From NCBI RefSeq assembly GCF_018389385.1, contig NZ_CP062698.1, forward strand, positions 1,553,501-1,617,500: 64,000 nt of DNA, given 5' to 3'. The notes beneath the pieces were generated by a model. The model was not told where the DNA came from. It did not search any database and saw nothing but the letters and a program-made list of their open reading frames with translations. This document shows, piece by piece, positions 63,253 through 64,000 of the stretch. The position numbers and the translations under genes are program-made. How positions within the stretch are numbered: the stretch's first letter is position 1; every line of letters begins with the position of its first letter. Source of the DNA: Anthocerotibacter panamensis C109. Its GTDB lineage: Bacteria > Cyanobacteriota > Cyanobacteriia > Gloeobacterales > Anthocerotibacteraceae.

Positions 63253-64000
63253 ATGGTCTTTAGCCGGATTCCCAAGCCTTCTTCCACGCATATTCCTCAG
63301 CCGCCGCAGACTTCTTGGCTGACCCCGCCTGTGGTTTAGGCGCAGCCCGAAGAGGTAGCAGGGATGCCCAAAATGACTTCTGCTGCCGATTGGTGGCGCA
63401 GTAGTGGTCTCGTGCACGAAGCAGGATTGGCAGGGCTGCAATTCAAGCTCACCCTCGGGCAACCGGCAGACCAATATGAACAGGAAGCGGACCGAGTGGA
63501 GGGACCGGCTATGCAGATATAGTAGACCTTGCCGCCCATGCCATCTATGAAATTAAAACGTATCTGGGTGCGCCCCAGGGTGTGGAGGAAGCAAGCCGGT
63601 ATGTTCAGCAGGCAAAGCAACATTGTGACACCCAAGCTCCCTGGCATGTCGGTCAGCAATATCCACCGCGAACCATTCCCCTCAATGACACAGAGGAGTT
63701 GCAAACCAGACAATACCCGGAGTACCCAGGGGTGATCGTCTATTGGAAGCGCCGCAGGAGACAACAACAACAAACAGCACCTGTTGCAGTTTCACGCTCA
63801 ACCACTCAAGAAATTTCTCGTTTTATTCGGGATGTTGTGCAATCTGGAGCAGACGCTGAAGCTGCCGCACGTCAATTCTTACGAGAGCATCCTAATGCGG
63901 TTACCTACCTCAAGGGTGCTGCTATTGCTATTGCGGTAGCCACGATCATTGAAGATATTGCCAGCCTTGGTGTTGGTGTAGCTGATGACCCTGCTACGCT
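63253..64000 (+). pseudogene. Broken eCIS-core (DUF4157-like) protein with nuclease-like C-terminus, runs off the right edge
   Basis: From ATG 63253 the frame reads a Pro/Ser-rich N-terminus, a premature TAG at 63337, then LQFKLTLGQPADQYEQEADRV, the signature of eCIS-core (DUF4157) proteins, and stops at 63520. Homology then continues in another frame from about 63492: GYADIVDLAAHAIYEIKTYLG, with the D...ExK pattern of PD-(D/E)xK nucleases. QYPEYPGVIVYWKRRRR and a hydrophobic IAIAVATIIEDIASLG follow to the edge. The middle seems deleted. Likely remains of a polymorphic-toxin-like protein. Confidence 0.65.

Noticed and set aside
1-64000. tRNA, rRNA and CRISPR arrays
   Set aside because: I looked for TpsiC-like motifs, conserved rRNA blocks and regularly spaced repeats by eye and found none. 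A tRNAscan or CRISPR finder run would be decisive.

Overview
The window comes from a cyanobacterium. Two adjacent genes encode allophycocyanin (ApcA and ApcB, with the chromophore cysteines in place). There is a PsbU-like secreted helix-hairpin-helix protein, an NDH-1 subunit (NdhA), a polyprenyl diphosphate synthase (CrtE), and the deazaflavin synthase subunit CofH. Most core genes are moderately GC-rich. An early-branching, Gloeobacter-like lineage is possible, but that is inference.

Left to right: (1) 1-5.0 kb: the start of mutS at the left edge, the PsbU-like gene, and a pstSCAB phosphate transporter operon. A three-repeat Pho box lies upstream of pstS, and a two-repeat version lies upstream of the PsbU-like gene. 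(2) 5.1-12.5 kb: a decayed agmatinase-family gene, a histone-deacetylase-like amidohydrolase, ndhA, a zinc-ribbon membrane protein, msrA, a membrane methyltransferase, two short-chain dehydrogenases and a class-I glutamine amidotransferase-like hydrolase. (3) 12.6-13.2 kb: nested IS110 and IS4 transposase remnants. (4) 13.4-26.7 kb: secreted proteins (spondin-like, heme-binding/cupin fusion, SMP-30 family), a response regulator converging on a histidine kinase, an ECF-type sigma factor, and a sugar/alcohol oxidation cluster. The cluster holds an SDR, two GMC oxidoreductases with a shared 156-bp identical block, a chimeric gene remnant and an aquaporin. (5) 26.8-37.9 kb: housekeeping genes cofH, a cysQ-like phosphatase, apcAB, isoaspartyl peptidase, dnaX, crtE, nusB, purQ and a DUF362 protein.

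(6) 37.9-58.2 kb is the accessory core of the window: a 1.5-kb AT-rich non-coding stretch followed by a type IV secretion system (T4SS) island. It encodes VirB2-, B3-, B4-, B5-, B6-, D4-, B8-, B10- and B9-like proteins. Interspersed are an AT-rich WG-repeat/WD40 cassette, a 903-aa multidomain peptidoglycan hydrolase without a signal peptide, a small lipoprotein and a second protein that shares a repeated C-terminal domain with the hydrolase. No relaxase or VirB11 ATPase is visible. One reading is conjugation; another, more exciting, is a T4SS that delivers cell-wall-attacking proteins, with the lipoprotein as a candidate immunity protein.

(7) 58.3-64 kb: a DUF192 protein, rlmN, a hybrid histidine kinase/response regulator, a NarL-type regulator, an internally deleted ISAs1-family insertion sequence with 17-bp perfect inverted repeats, and a broken gene at the right edge. 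That gene joins an eCIS-core (DUF4157-like) N-terminus to a nuclease-like C-terminus. No tRNA, rRNA or CRISPR array was recognised.
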